The position numbers were made by a program, and so were the translations under genes. Positions 7,704 to 13,159 of a stretch of DNA of 13,159 bases are shown here, one piece after another. The DNA is from Azoarcus sp. (lineage in GTDB: Bacteria; Pseudomonadota; Gammaproteobacteria; Burkholderiales; Rhodocyclaceae): positions 1-13,159 of the forward strand of contig JALNWS010000120.1 of NCBI GenBank assembly GCA_023230755.1, given 5' to 3'. Positions within the stretch are counted from its first letter, which is position 1. Every line of letters begins with the position of its first letter. The notes under the pieces are model-generated. The model was not told the origin of the DNA. It saw nothing but the letters and a program-made list of their open reading frames with translations, and ran no database searches.

Positions 7704-8666
7704 GTGAATGAACTGAAAGATTATAGCCTAGCCGAAGCCGCCGGCTCGCGCACCGAATTGACGATTCCGCGGGATTTTGCCGGTATGCGGATCGATCAGG
7801 CCCTTGCCCGGCTGTTTCCCGAGCATTCGCGCAGCCGTCTGCAGGCGTGGTTGCGGGACGGGCGTATCCTTGTGGACGGCGGCTCGCCCGATGCAAAACA
7901 CAAGGTTTGGGGAGGCGAACGGTTGTTGATCGAGGCTGCGCCCGAGCCGCAGGCGAGCGCTGAAGCAGCCGAAGACATCCCGTTGCACATCGTCTTCGAA
8001 GACGCGACCTTGCTGGTGATCGACAAGCCAGCCGGACTCGTCGTCCATCCCGGCAGTGGAAACTGGAGCGGGACTTTGCTCAATGCGCTGCTGCATCATG
8101 CACCTGCGCTGGCGGGTATTCCGCGCGCGGGCATCGTGCACCGTCTGGACAAGGATACCAGCGGTCTGCTGGTGGTCGCGAAGACGCTGGAGGCACAAAC
8201 TGACCTGATTCGACAGTTGCAGGCGCGAACCGTGAAGCGACATTACCTCGCGCTGGTTCATGGTGCGGTGACGGGACCGGGAGCCGTGGACGCGCCGATT
8301 GCGCGCCATCCGACTCAGCGCACCAAGATGGCTGTGGTTGGCGGGGGCCGTCTGGCGCTCACCCGCTACGTCGTGCGCGAACGCCTGGCGTCCGCAACGT
8401 TGGTAGAGTGCAGGCTTGAGACCGGGCGCACGCATCAGATAAGGGTGCACATGGCGCACATTGGCCATCCGCTGGTCGGCGACCCGGTTTATGGCCTCAA
8501 GCGCAGCACAGACGCACTGCTCGACGCTTTTCCGCGCCAGGCCCTGCATGCCTTCCACTTGGGCCTGGTGCACCCGGCGTCGGGTGATGCTCTGGCATGG
8601 TCTGCGCCGCTTCCTGATGATTTTTCAGTGCTGCTGCACCGCCTTGGAGGGAGTTTCAAACCATGA
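7704..8666 (+). CDS. rluD: 23S rRNA pseudouridine synthase D
   Basis: RluD makes pseudouridines at 1911, 1915 and 1917 (E. coli numbering) in helix 69 of 23S rRNA. The 320-residue product has an N-terminal S4 RNA-binding domain (about residues 25-85: FAGMRIDQALARLFPEHSRS onward) and a RluA-family catalytic domain. The catalytic aspartate is Asp149 in GIVHRLDKDTSGL. Family motifs DKPAGLVVHPGSGN and LETGRTHQIRVHMAHIGHPL follow. The chosen start is GTG 7704 (first codons MNELKDYS), since the frame upstream runs antisense through bamD. It has no clear Shine-Dalgarno, so the exact start is uncertain. The stop overlaps the pgeF start (ATGA), so the two are translationally coupled. E. coli RluD has 326 residues, which matches well. 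Confidence 0.93.
   Translation: MNELKDYSLAEAAGSRTELTIPRDFAGMRIDQALARLFPEHSRSRLQAWLRDGRILVDGGSPDAKHKVWGGERLLIEAAPEPQASAEAAEDIPLHIVFEDATLLVIDKPAGLVVHPGSGNWSGTLLNALLHHAPALAGIPRAGIVHRLDKDTSGLLVVAKTLEAQTDLIRQLQARTVKRHYLALVHGAVTGPGAVDAPIARHPTQRTKMAVVGGGRLALTRYVVRERLASATLVECRLETGRTHQIRVHMAHIGHPLVGDPVYGLKRSTDALLDAFPRQALHAFHLGLVHPASGDALAWSAPLPDDFSVLLHRLGGSFKP
7720..7725 (-). promoter_or_regulatory. Putative -10 element of the bamD promoter
   Basis: The minus strand reads TATAAT, a full sigma-70 -10 consensus, 30 bases before the bamD ATG. Transcription would then start near 7712 with a leader of about 22 bases. I find no good -35 hexamer at 16-18 bases spacing, so the promoter would depend on an activator or on other contacts. 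The element lies inside codons 6-8 of rluD on the opposite strand. Confidence 0.5.
8646..8653 (+). promoter_or_regulatory. Ribosome binding site of pgeF inside the 3' end of rluD
   Basis: GGAGGGAG ends 9 bases before ATG 8663 and supports the start that overlaps the rluD stop by four bases. Confidence 0.65.
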
Positions 8667-9406
8667 ACCGTTCCTTGATCGTGCCCGACTGGCCCGCGCC
8701 GGGCAATGTGAAGGCGCTGGTGACAACGCGTGCGGGGGGTGTCAGTGCTGCACCATATGACAGCCTGAATCTCGGCGCCCATGTCGGCGACGATGTCGTG
8801 GCGGTGGCCGAGAACCGGGCGCGGCTGTCGCGCTTGCTGCCATCGGAGCCGGTATGGCTGGAGCAGGTGCACGGCACCTGTGTGATCGATCTCGACAATC
8901 ACCCGTCGGAACTGTGGGGTGATGCGGCGCTGACGCGGATTGAACGACGGGTTTGCGCAGTGATGACGGCGGACTGCTTGCCGGTGCTGTTCTGCGATGA
9001 TGCGGGGACTGTTGTTGCGGCTGCACATGCGGGTTGGCGCGGGTTGGTGTCGGGGGTGCTGGAGGCGACCGTTGCCAGCATGAAGGTGCGACCCGACTGC
9101 GTGCTGGCCTGGCTGGGGCCTGCGATCGGGCCGGCTGCCTTCGAGGTCGGTGACGAGGTCCGGGACGCGTTTCTGATGCACGATCGCGGCGCAGCAGAGG
9201 CATTCATCAACAATGGTCAGCCCGGAAAGTGGCTGGCGGATCTCTACATGCTTGCACGAAGACGCCTCGTTCGCGCCGGTGTTGCGCGAATTTATGGCGG
9301 CGGCTTATGCACATGGAGCGATCACGAGCGCTTCTATTCTTACCGGCGTGACGGGCTCACCGGGCGTTTCGCGTCGTTGGTGTGGCTCGGAGAGGGGGGC
9401 AGATGA
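8663..9406 (+). CDS. pgeF: Peptidoglycan editing factor PgeF / polyphenol oxidase family (YfiH, LACC1-like)
   Basis: The 247-residue product belongs to the YfiH/DUF152 family. Members have been described as copper-type polyphenol oxidases, as purine nucleoside phosphorylase/adenosine deaminase-like enzymes, and in E. coli as the factor that removes L-Ser-containing peptidoglycan precursors. The metal-site residues are all visible: His70 in WLEQVHG, Cys105 in MTADCLPVLFCD, and His122 in AHAGWRG. The C-terminal signature CTWSDHERFYSYRRDG followed by TGRFA is intact. The start is fixed by the ATGA overlap with rluD and by a ribosome binding site in the rluD tail. The rluD-pgeF pair beside bamD is a conserved arrangement in betaproteobacteria. 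Which of the proposed activities matters here cannot be read from sequence. Confidence 0.92.
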   Translation: MNRSLIVPDWPAPGNVKALVTTRAGGVSAAPYDSLNLGAHVGDDVVAVAENRARLSRLLPSEPVWLEQVHGTCVIDLDNHPSELWGDAALTRIERRVCAVMTADCLPVLFCDDAGTVVAAAHAGWRGLVSGVLEATVASMKVRPDCVLAWLGPAIGPAAFEVGDEVRDAFLMHDRGAAEAFINNGQPGKWLADLYMLARRRLVRAGVARIYGGGLCTWSDHERFYSYRRDGLTGRFASLVWLGEGGR

Positions 9407-9424
9407 CGCACCGCAGCGTCGTTT
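9404..9424 (+). terminator. Weak hairpin at the pgeF stop, possible terminator
   Basis: GACGC (9405-9409) pairs with GCGTC (9416-9420) around a 6-base loop; a T-G wobble can extend the stem, and GTTT follows. The stem is short and the T-tract poor, so function is doubtful. It lies between the convergent pgeF and the small minus-strand gene. Confidence 0.25.
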
Positions 9425-9436
9425 CAGTCGTATTCG

Positions 9437-9655
9437 CTATTGCTCGGCGGTCGAATCATCTCTATCGTTGAGGTTCTCAGCGGCCTCGCGCTCCTTTTGG
9501 CGACGGCGTCGGGCAGGTGTACCGAACAGCCACACAAATAGCGCCATCGGAGCAAGTCCGTAAAATACGAATGTCAGCACGCCGCCTACCACCGAGTCAT
9601 CCGAAATGGCGGCAAGTAGTGCGACGTAAAACCAGGCGATTGCGATCAGGTACAT
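9437..9655 (-). CDS. Small two-helix membrane protein, function unknown
   Basis: The 72-residue product begins MYLIAIAWFYVALLAAISDD (helix 1, residues 2-17) and continues with a second hydrophobic segment (about residues 22-45, GGVLTFVFYGLAPMALFVWLF). A basic block RRRRQK follows at once, and then a charged, glutamate- and aspartate-rich tail. The basic block suggests that the C-terminus lies in the cytoplasm (positive-inside rule). It resembles small conserved hypothetical membrane proteins of betaproteobacteria, and its composition is not that of a random frame. It ends 30 bases from pgeF (convergent) and is divergent from phaC. No Shine-Dalgarno precedes the ATG; TAGAAT lies only six bases upstream, which could mean a leaderless mRNA. 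I do not know its function. Confidence 0.75.
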   Translation of the reverse strand: MYLIAIAWFYVALLAAISDDSVVGGVLTFVFYGLAPMALFVWLFGTPARRRRQKEREAAENLNDRDDSTAEQ

Positions 9656-9675
9656 GGCGCGATTCTACAGGCGTG

Positions 9676-9686
9676 TGCAAACGCAG
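9676..9686. promoter_or_regulatory. TGC-N4-GCA dyad upstream of phaC (possible PhaR half-match)
   Basis: TGCAAACGCAG differs from the CTGC-N3-GCAG element 49 bases downstream by one extra A. It lies in the divergent region between the small membrane protein gene and phaC and could act on either. A single near-match is weak evidence. Confidence 0.35.
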
Positions 9687-9723
9687 TTGTTAAACTGGTG
9701 CTGGATCTGACCGGTGGGCCTCG

Positions 9724-9734
9724 CTGCAACGCAG
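9724..9734. promoter_or_regulatory. CTGC-N3-GCAG palindrome, candidate PhaR operator of phaC
   Basis: CTGCAACGCAG lies 27 bases before the phaC ATG. It matches exactly the CTGCN3GCAG operator that I recall for the polymer-sensing repressor PhaR of Paracoccus denitrificans. Its position between any upstream promoter and the phaC ribosome binding site would suit repression. No phaR gene is in the window. Confidence 0.5.
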
Positions 9735-9750
9735 TGCCTGCCGAAGCCTA

Positions 9751-9756
9751 AGGAGG
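9751..9756 (+). promoter_or_regulatory. Ribosome binding site of phaC
   Basis: A full AGGAGG lies five bases before ATG 9762. It decides the start against the in-frame GTG at 9714, which has no such site. Confidence 0.85.
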
Positions 9757-9761
9757 GGCTG

Positions 9762-11504
9762 ATGTCCGACTCGAACGACAAGCAGGCGCCCGCCGCCATG
9801 CAGGCAATGCTGCTGGCGGGGCAGGCCATGGCAACAACGTTTTTTGACATGGTCGCCAAACAGCACGCTGCCATGCAGGATTCGTCGGGTAACGCTGCGT
9901 CGCAGCTCCCATTGCCCGAATCCGATGCGCTGAAGCGGATGCAGGAGGATTTCGCCTCCAAGCACGTCGCGCTGTGGTCTTCGCTGCTCGGGAACAAGCC
10001 GGGTGAGCCGAGGGCGCAGATCGCTCAGCCGGAACCTGGCGATCGCCGGTTCAATGCACCCGAATGGACGGAAAGCCCGATCTTCGATTATGTGCGTCAG
10101 GCCTACCTGGTCAATGCCGGCTTTCTGAAGCGGGTTGCCGAAGAGATGCCGATTTCCGACGGTCGAGCGAAGTCCCGGATCCAGTTTCTTACCCGGCAGT
10201 ACATCGATGCGCTGGCACCGAGCAATTTCGCGGCAACCAACCCCGAGTTCATCAAGACCGCAGTTGAAAGCAAGGGCGAGAGCATCACTCAGGGCATCCG
10301 CAATCTTATCGACGATCTCGAGAAAGGGCGGATTTCGATGACCGACGACGGGGCCTTCGAGGTTGGACGCAACCTCGCGGTATCGCCGGGGGCGGTGGTC
10401 TTCGAGAATGACCTCATGCAACTGGTGCAGTACGCCCCGCTTACCGCGAAGGTCGGGCAGGTGCCCTTGCTGATCGTGCCGCCGTGCATCAACAAGTTCT
10501 ACATCATGGATCTCCAGCCGGAGAACTCCCTGGTGCGCTTCATCGTTGAGCAGGGCATCACGGTGTTCCTGGTGTCGTGGAAGAACGCCGGTGCGGCCCA
10601 GTCCAAATGCAGTTGGGACGACTACCTGGAGATGGGGCCGATTGCCGCGCTCGATGTGGTGCGTTCGATCACCCGCGTGAAGAAGCCGAACGTGCTGGGT
10701 TTTTGTGTGGGTGGCACGATTCTCACCGCGGCGCTTGCCGTGTTGAAAGCGCGTGGCGAAGACCCGGTATCCAGTCTCACCCTGATGACTACGTTGCTTG
10801 ATTTTGCCGATGCCGGCGAACTGGGTTGTCTGGTGGACGAGGCCAGCGTGACCGCACGCGAAGCGGCAATCGGCAAGGGTGGCCTGCTCAAGGGGCAGGA
10901 ACTGGCGAATGTGTTTTCCTTCCTGCGGGCGAACGACCTTGTCTGGCAGTACGTGGTCGGCAACTACCTCAAGGGCAAGAAGCCACAGGCCTTCGATCTG
11001 CTCTACTGGAACTCGGATTCGACCAATCTGCCGGGGCCCTTCCTGACCTGGTACCTGCGCAACATGTACCTCGAGAACAACCTGCGTGTGCCGGGCAAGC
11101 TCAAGATGCTTGGCCAGAAGGTCGATCTGGGTAAAGTGGATGTGCCCGCCTACCTGATGGCTGCGCGCGAGGACCACATCGTACCGTGGGCGAGCGCCTA
11201 CCTCGGCCGCAACCTGCTTGGTGGCGACACGACATTCGTTCTGGGCGCGAGCGGCCACATCGCCGGTGCCATCAATCCGGCCAGCAAGAACCGCCGCAGC
11301 TTCTGGACGAGCACTTCGACTGTTGCGGATCCAGAAGAGTGGCTGAGTGCGGCGGAAGAGCAGAAAGGAAGCTGGTGGCTGCATTGGGCGCAGTGGATCA
11401 AGGCATACAGCGGCAAGCAGGTGGCCGCGCGCGGACGCCTTGGCAGTACGAAGTTCGAACCGATCGAACCAGCGCCAGGGCGCTACGTAAAAGAAAAATC
11501 TTGA
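9762..11504 (+). CDS. phaC: Class I polyhydroxyalkanoate synthase
   Basis: PhaC polymerises (R)-3-hydroxybutyryl-CoA into poly(3-hydroxybutyrate) at the granule surface and releases CoA. The product has 580 residues, in the class I range (C. necator PhaC is 589). The first 90 or so residues are the variable N-terminal region. An alpha/beta-hydrolase domain follows with the lipase-box variant GFCVGG. The catalytic triad is Cys315, Asp471 (AAREDHIVPW) and His499 (GASGHIAG), matching Cys319/Asp480/His508 of C. necator. Other typical segments are VPPCINKFYIMDLQPENSL and SWKNAGAAQSKCSWDDY. The start at 9762 is set by an AGGAGG five bases upstream. A CTGC-N3-GCAG palindrome sits before it, suggesting PhaR control. 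There is no convincing terminator before phaB, so the two may be cotranscribed. Confidence 0.97.
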   Translation: MSDSNDKQAPAAMQAMLLAGQAMATTFFDMVAKQHAAMQDSSGNAASQLPLPESDALKRMQEDFASKHVALWSSLLGNKPGEPRAQIAQPEPGDRRFNAPEWTESPIFDYVRQAYLVNAGFLKRVAEEMPISDGRAKSRIQFLTRQYIDALAPSNFAATNPEFIKTAVESKGESITQGIRNLIDDLEKGRISMTDDGAFEVGRNLAVSPGAVVFENDLMQLVQYAPLTAKVGQVPLLIVPPCINKFYIMDLQPENSLVRFIVEQGITVFLVSWKNAGAAQSKCSWDDYLEMGPIAALDVVRSITRVKKPNVLGFCVGGTILTAALAVLKARGEDPVSSLTLMTTLLDFADAGELGCLVDEASVTAREAAIGKGGLLKGQELANVFSFLRANDLVWQYVVGNYLKGKKPQAFDLLYWNSDSTNLPGPFLTWYLRNMYLENNLRVPGKLKMLGQKVDLGKVDVPAYLMAAREDHIVPWASAYLGRNLLGGDTTFVLGASGHIAGAINPASKNRRSFWTSTSTVADPEEWLSAAEEQKGSWWLHWAQWIKAYSGKQVAARGRLGSTKFEPIEPAPGRYVKEKS

Positions 11505-11533
11505 TACAGACTACGAAGTAGTTTGAGTCAACG

Positions 11534-11566
11534 GTTGCTTGCGGATCGGGCGGGGCCGCTTGCAAC
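11534..11566. promoter_or_regulatory. Imperfect 11-bp inverted repeat before the first phaB
   Basis: GTTGCTTGCGG (11534-11544) is repeated in inverted form as CCGCTTGCAAC (11556-11566), with nine of eleven positions pairing and an 11-base spacer. The arms hold TTGC/GCAA elements like the dyad before phaC. Its place 47 bases ahead of the phaB start suggests an operator or an mRNA hairpin between phaC and phaB. Confidence 0.35.
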
Positions 11567-11600
11567 AAAAATTCAACCCCCCCGGCACAATCGATTGGGA

Positions 11601-11608
11601 GAGGAGGA
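11601..11608 (+). promoter_or_regulatory. Ribosome binding site of the first phaB
   Basis: GAGGAGGA ends five bases before ATG 11614, a near-perfect Shine-Dalgarno that decides this start against the in-frame ATG at 11539. A 10-bp palindrome CAATCGATTG (11588-11597) lies directly upstream, of unknown meaning. Confidence 0.85.
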
Positions 11609-11613
11609 ATAAT

Positions 11614-12354
11614 ATGTCTAGAGTTGCACTGGTAACCGGGGGCATGGGTGGCCTTGGAGAGGCCGTTTGCATCAAGCTGGCGGCGCTGGGCTATAAGGTC
11701 GTGACGACTCATTCGCCGGGCAACACCAAGGCTGACGAGTGGCTCGCGGCGATGAACAACATGGGCTACGGTTTCAAGGCGTTTCCCTGCGATGTCGCAG
11801 ATTTCGATTCCTGCAAGGCATGTGTGGAGCAGGTCACCAAGGACGTCGGGCCGGTCGATGTTCTGGTAAATAACGCCGGCATCACCCGCGACATGACGTT
11901 CAAGAAAATGAACAAGGCTGATTGGGATGCGGTGATCAGCACCAACCTTGACTCCGTTTTCAATATGACCAAGCAGGTCATGGACGGCATGCTTGAGCGC
12001 AAGTGGGGCCGCGTAATCAACGTGTCTTCGGTCAACGGTCAGAAAGGCGCATTTGGCCAGACCAACTATTCGGCAGCGAAGGCAGGCATGCACGGATTCA
12101 CCAAGGCGCTGGCGCTTGAAGTTGCGCGTAGCGGCGTCACCGTCAACACCATCTCGCCGGGCTATATCGGCACCAAGATGGTGATGGCGATTCCGCAGGA
12201 GATTCTCGACTCCAAGATCCTGCCGCAGATTCCGGTAGCCCGTTTGGGTAAGCCGGAGGAGATTGCCGGACTGGTTGCGTATCTGTCTTCCGAGGAAGCC
12301 GCATTCGTGACAGGGGCAAATATCTCGATCAACGGCGGCCAGCATATGTCCTGA
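11614..12354 (+). CDS. phaB: Acetoacetyl-CoA reductase, first paralog
   Basis: This short-chain dehydrogenase reduces acetoacetyl-CoA to (R)-3-hydroxybutyryl-CoA, the monomer used by PhaC. It has 246 residues, equal to C. necator PhaB. The cofactor fold starts with TGGMGGLG (residues 8-15). NNAG is present, the catalytic residues are Ser139, Tyr152 and Lys156, and the C-terminus SINGGQHMS is typical. The loop after the second strand reads THSPGNTKADEW, with Lys39 and Ala40 where C. necator PhaB has Arg40-Arg41. Contact positions also differ: Ala146 for Gln147 and Arg172 for Thr173, while Phe147 and Gln149 are kept. A strong ribosome binding site precedes it and a terminator follows, so phaC-phaB1 could be one transcript. 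It is clearly homologous to the next gene, and the two have diverged well beyond a recent duplication. Confidence 0.95.
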   Translation: MSRVALVTGGMGGLGEAVCIKLAALGYKVVTTHSPGNTKADEWLAAMNNMGYGFKAFPCDVADFDSCKACVEQVTKDVGPVDVLVNNAGITRDMTFKKMNKADWDAVISTNLDSVFNMTKQVMDGMLERKWGRVINVSSVNGQKGAFGQTNYSAAKAGMHGFTKALALEVARSGVTVNTISPGYIGTKMVMAIPQEILDSKILPQIPVARLGKPEEIAGLVAYLSSEEAAFVTGANISINGGQHMS

Positions 12355-12375
12355 GTTGTCACTGCTGCCATATCG

Positions 12376-12408
12376 ACGGTCTGTTCCGGAAGGAGCAGGC
12401 CGTTTTTT
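12376..12408 (+). terminator. Intrinsic terminator after the first phaB
   Basis: A 12-bp stem (12376-12387 against 12392-12403, with two G-U pairs) closed by a GGAA tetraloop of the GNRA type ends in six T residues (12403-12408), 21 bases after the stop. It should separate the second phaB from the phaC-phaB1 transcript. More T-rich sequence follows. Confidence 0.88.
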
Positions 12409-12429
12409 CTTGCTTTTTTCTTGCCCTAT

Positions 12430-12439
12430 TGCGACGCAG
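12430..12439. promoter_or_regulatory. TGC-N3-GCAG element upstream of the second phaB
   Basis: TGCGACGCAG differs from the phaC element TGCAACGCAG at one spacer base. It sits between the terminator and a -10-like sequence, a place fit for a repressor. A second dyad, TGCG-N4-CGCA, lies at 12485-12496. Confidence 0.4.
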
Positions 12440-12459
12440 CATTTCTGCAAGAGTACGTT

Positions 12460-12465
12460 TATACT
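12460..12465 (+). promoter_or_regulatory. -10-like element of the second phaB
   Basis: TATACT matches five of six positions of the sigma-70 -10 box. No good -35 is found at normal spacing (TTGCGA at 12429-12434 is 25 bases away). The preceding terminator means this gene needs its own promoter, which makes the element more likely. The leader would be about 97 bases. Confidence 0.35.
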
Positions 12466-12568
12466 GTTGGTGTTATGTGGCTGATGCGCTGCCGCAAGAC
12501 AGGTGTGGACAAAGCGGTTTCAGGCTGCGTTGTCCGAAAACGATAACTCGATGCAGAAGGATTCGATG

Positions 12569-13159
12569 ATGTCTCAGAAAATTGCACTCGTTACGGGCGC
12601 TATGGGCGGCCTCGGTACCGCAATTTGCCAATCCCTCTCCAAAAGTGGGATGAAGGTTGTCGCTAACTGCCTGCCTGCTTTTCCCCAGAAAGATGAGTGG
12701 CTGACGCAGCAGAAGGAACTGGGCTTCGATTTCGTGGCAGCTGAAGGCGATGTCTCCGACTATGAGTCGTGCAAGGCCATGGTCGCAAAGATCGAGGCTG
12801 AAGTGGGGCCGATCGATGTCCTCGTTAACAACGCCGGCATCACGCGCGACAAGTTCTTCCCGAAGATGGAGAAGGGGCAGTGGGATGCGGTGATCAACAC
12901 CAATCTCAACAGCCTGTTCAACGTGACCCATCACATCTCGCCGAAGATGGCAGAGCGTGGATGGGGGCGCATCATCAACATCTCTTCGGTTAACGGTGTA
13001 AAGGGCCAGGCTGGCCAGGCCAACTACTCCACTGCCAAAGCCGGTGTTCTGGGCTTCACCAAGGCGCTTGCCTCCGAACTGGCAACCAAGGGTGTGACCG
13101 TCAACGCGATCGCCCCGGGCTACGTGGGCACCGACATGGTGATGGCAATCCGCGACGAC
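12569..13159 (+). CDS. phaB: Acetoacetyl-CoA reductase, second paralog (cut at right edge)
   Basis: The frame is open for 197 codons to the end of the window, about 80 percent of a normal PhaB. It has TGAMGGLG (residues 9-16), VLVNNAGITRD, and the catalytic residues Ser140, Tyr153 and Lys157. ATG 12569 is preferred because AAGGA (12557-12561) lies seven bases before it; ATG 12566 is in frame too. Compared with C. necator PhaB, the cofactor loop is ANCLPAFPQKDEW, with Ala37, Phe38 and Gln40 in place of Asn37, Ser38 and Arg40. At the substrate site Gln147, Gln150 and Thr173 are kept but Phe148 is Ala. The gene is separated from the first phaB by a strong terminator and has its own upstream motifs, so it is probably regulated on its own. 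The reaction is the same as for the first paralog, perhaps with another cofactor preference. Confidence 0.93.
   Translation, partial: MSQKIALVTGAMGGLGTAICQSLSKSGMKVVANCLPAFPQKDEWLTQQKELGFDFVAAEGDVSDYESCKAMVAKIEAEVGPIDVLVNNAGITRDKFFPKMEKGQWDAVINTNLNSLFNVTHHISPKMAERGWGRIINISSVNGVKGQAGQANYSTAKAGVLGFTKALASELATKGVTVNAIAPGYVGTDMVMAIRDD

Noticed and set aside
9690..11384. A 564-codon minus-strand frame opposite phaC
   Set aside because: Same reason: it overlaps a complete phaC with an intact triad and shows no family motif of its own.
11539..11613. Longer first phaB from ATG 11539
   Set aside because: The extra 25 codons have no counterpart in PhaB proteins, and the near-perfect ribosome binding site points to ATG 11614.

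Overview
The window looks like a GC-rich betaproteobacterial chromosome, most likely Rhodocyclales (Azoarcus/Thauera/Aromatoleum-like). This is inferred from protein flavour and gene order: the divergent bamD / rluD-pgeF block, a small two-helix membrane protein, and a class I PHA cluster phaC-phaB-phaB. I see no rRNA, tRNA, CRISPR array, insertion sequence, prophage or other mark of recent transfer. No stretch over 300 bases lacks a gene.

Layout, left to right. (1) The 3' part of a fused indolepyruvate ferredoxin oxidoreductase, cut by the left edge. (2) glcB, malate synthase G, closed by a textbook intrinsic terminator. (3) A GcvA-like LysR regulator, followed on the same strand by an FMN-dependent alpha-hydroxy-acid dehydrogenase of the lldD type. 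(4) bamD on the minus strand, ending at a strong terminator that separates it from the lldD-type gene. (5) rluD and pgeF on the plus strand, starting back to back with bamD and joined to each other by an ATGA overlap. (6) A small minus-strand membrane protein gene. (7) phaC and two successive phaB paralogs, the second cut by the right edge.

Functionally the window joins central carbon metabolism (2-oxoacid oxidation, glyoxylate to malate, probably lactate oxidation), housekeeping (outer-membrane assembly, 23S rRNA pseudouridylation, peptidoglycan quality control) and carbon storage. In the PHA cluster the two PhaB reductases would make (R)-3-hydroxybutyryl-CoA and PhaC would polymerise it. 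No beta-ketothiolase (phaA), phasin or phaR gene lies inside the window.

I do not see a clearly new biological system. The most interesting signals are: a recurrent TGC(N3-4)GCA dyad upstream of phaC and of the second phaB, matching the published PhaR operator style; an imperfect dyad upstream of the first phaB; PhaB paralogs that differ at cofactor- and substrate-contact positions; and a consensus TATAAT for bamD inside the start of rluD.
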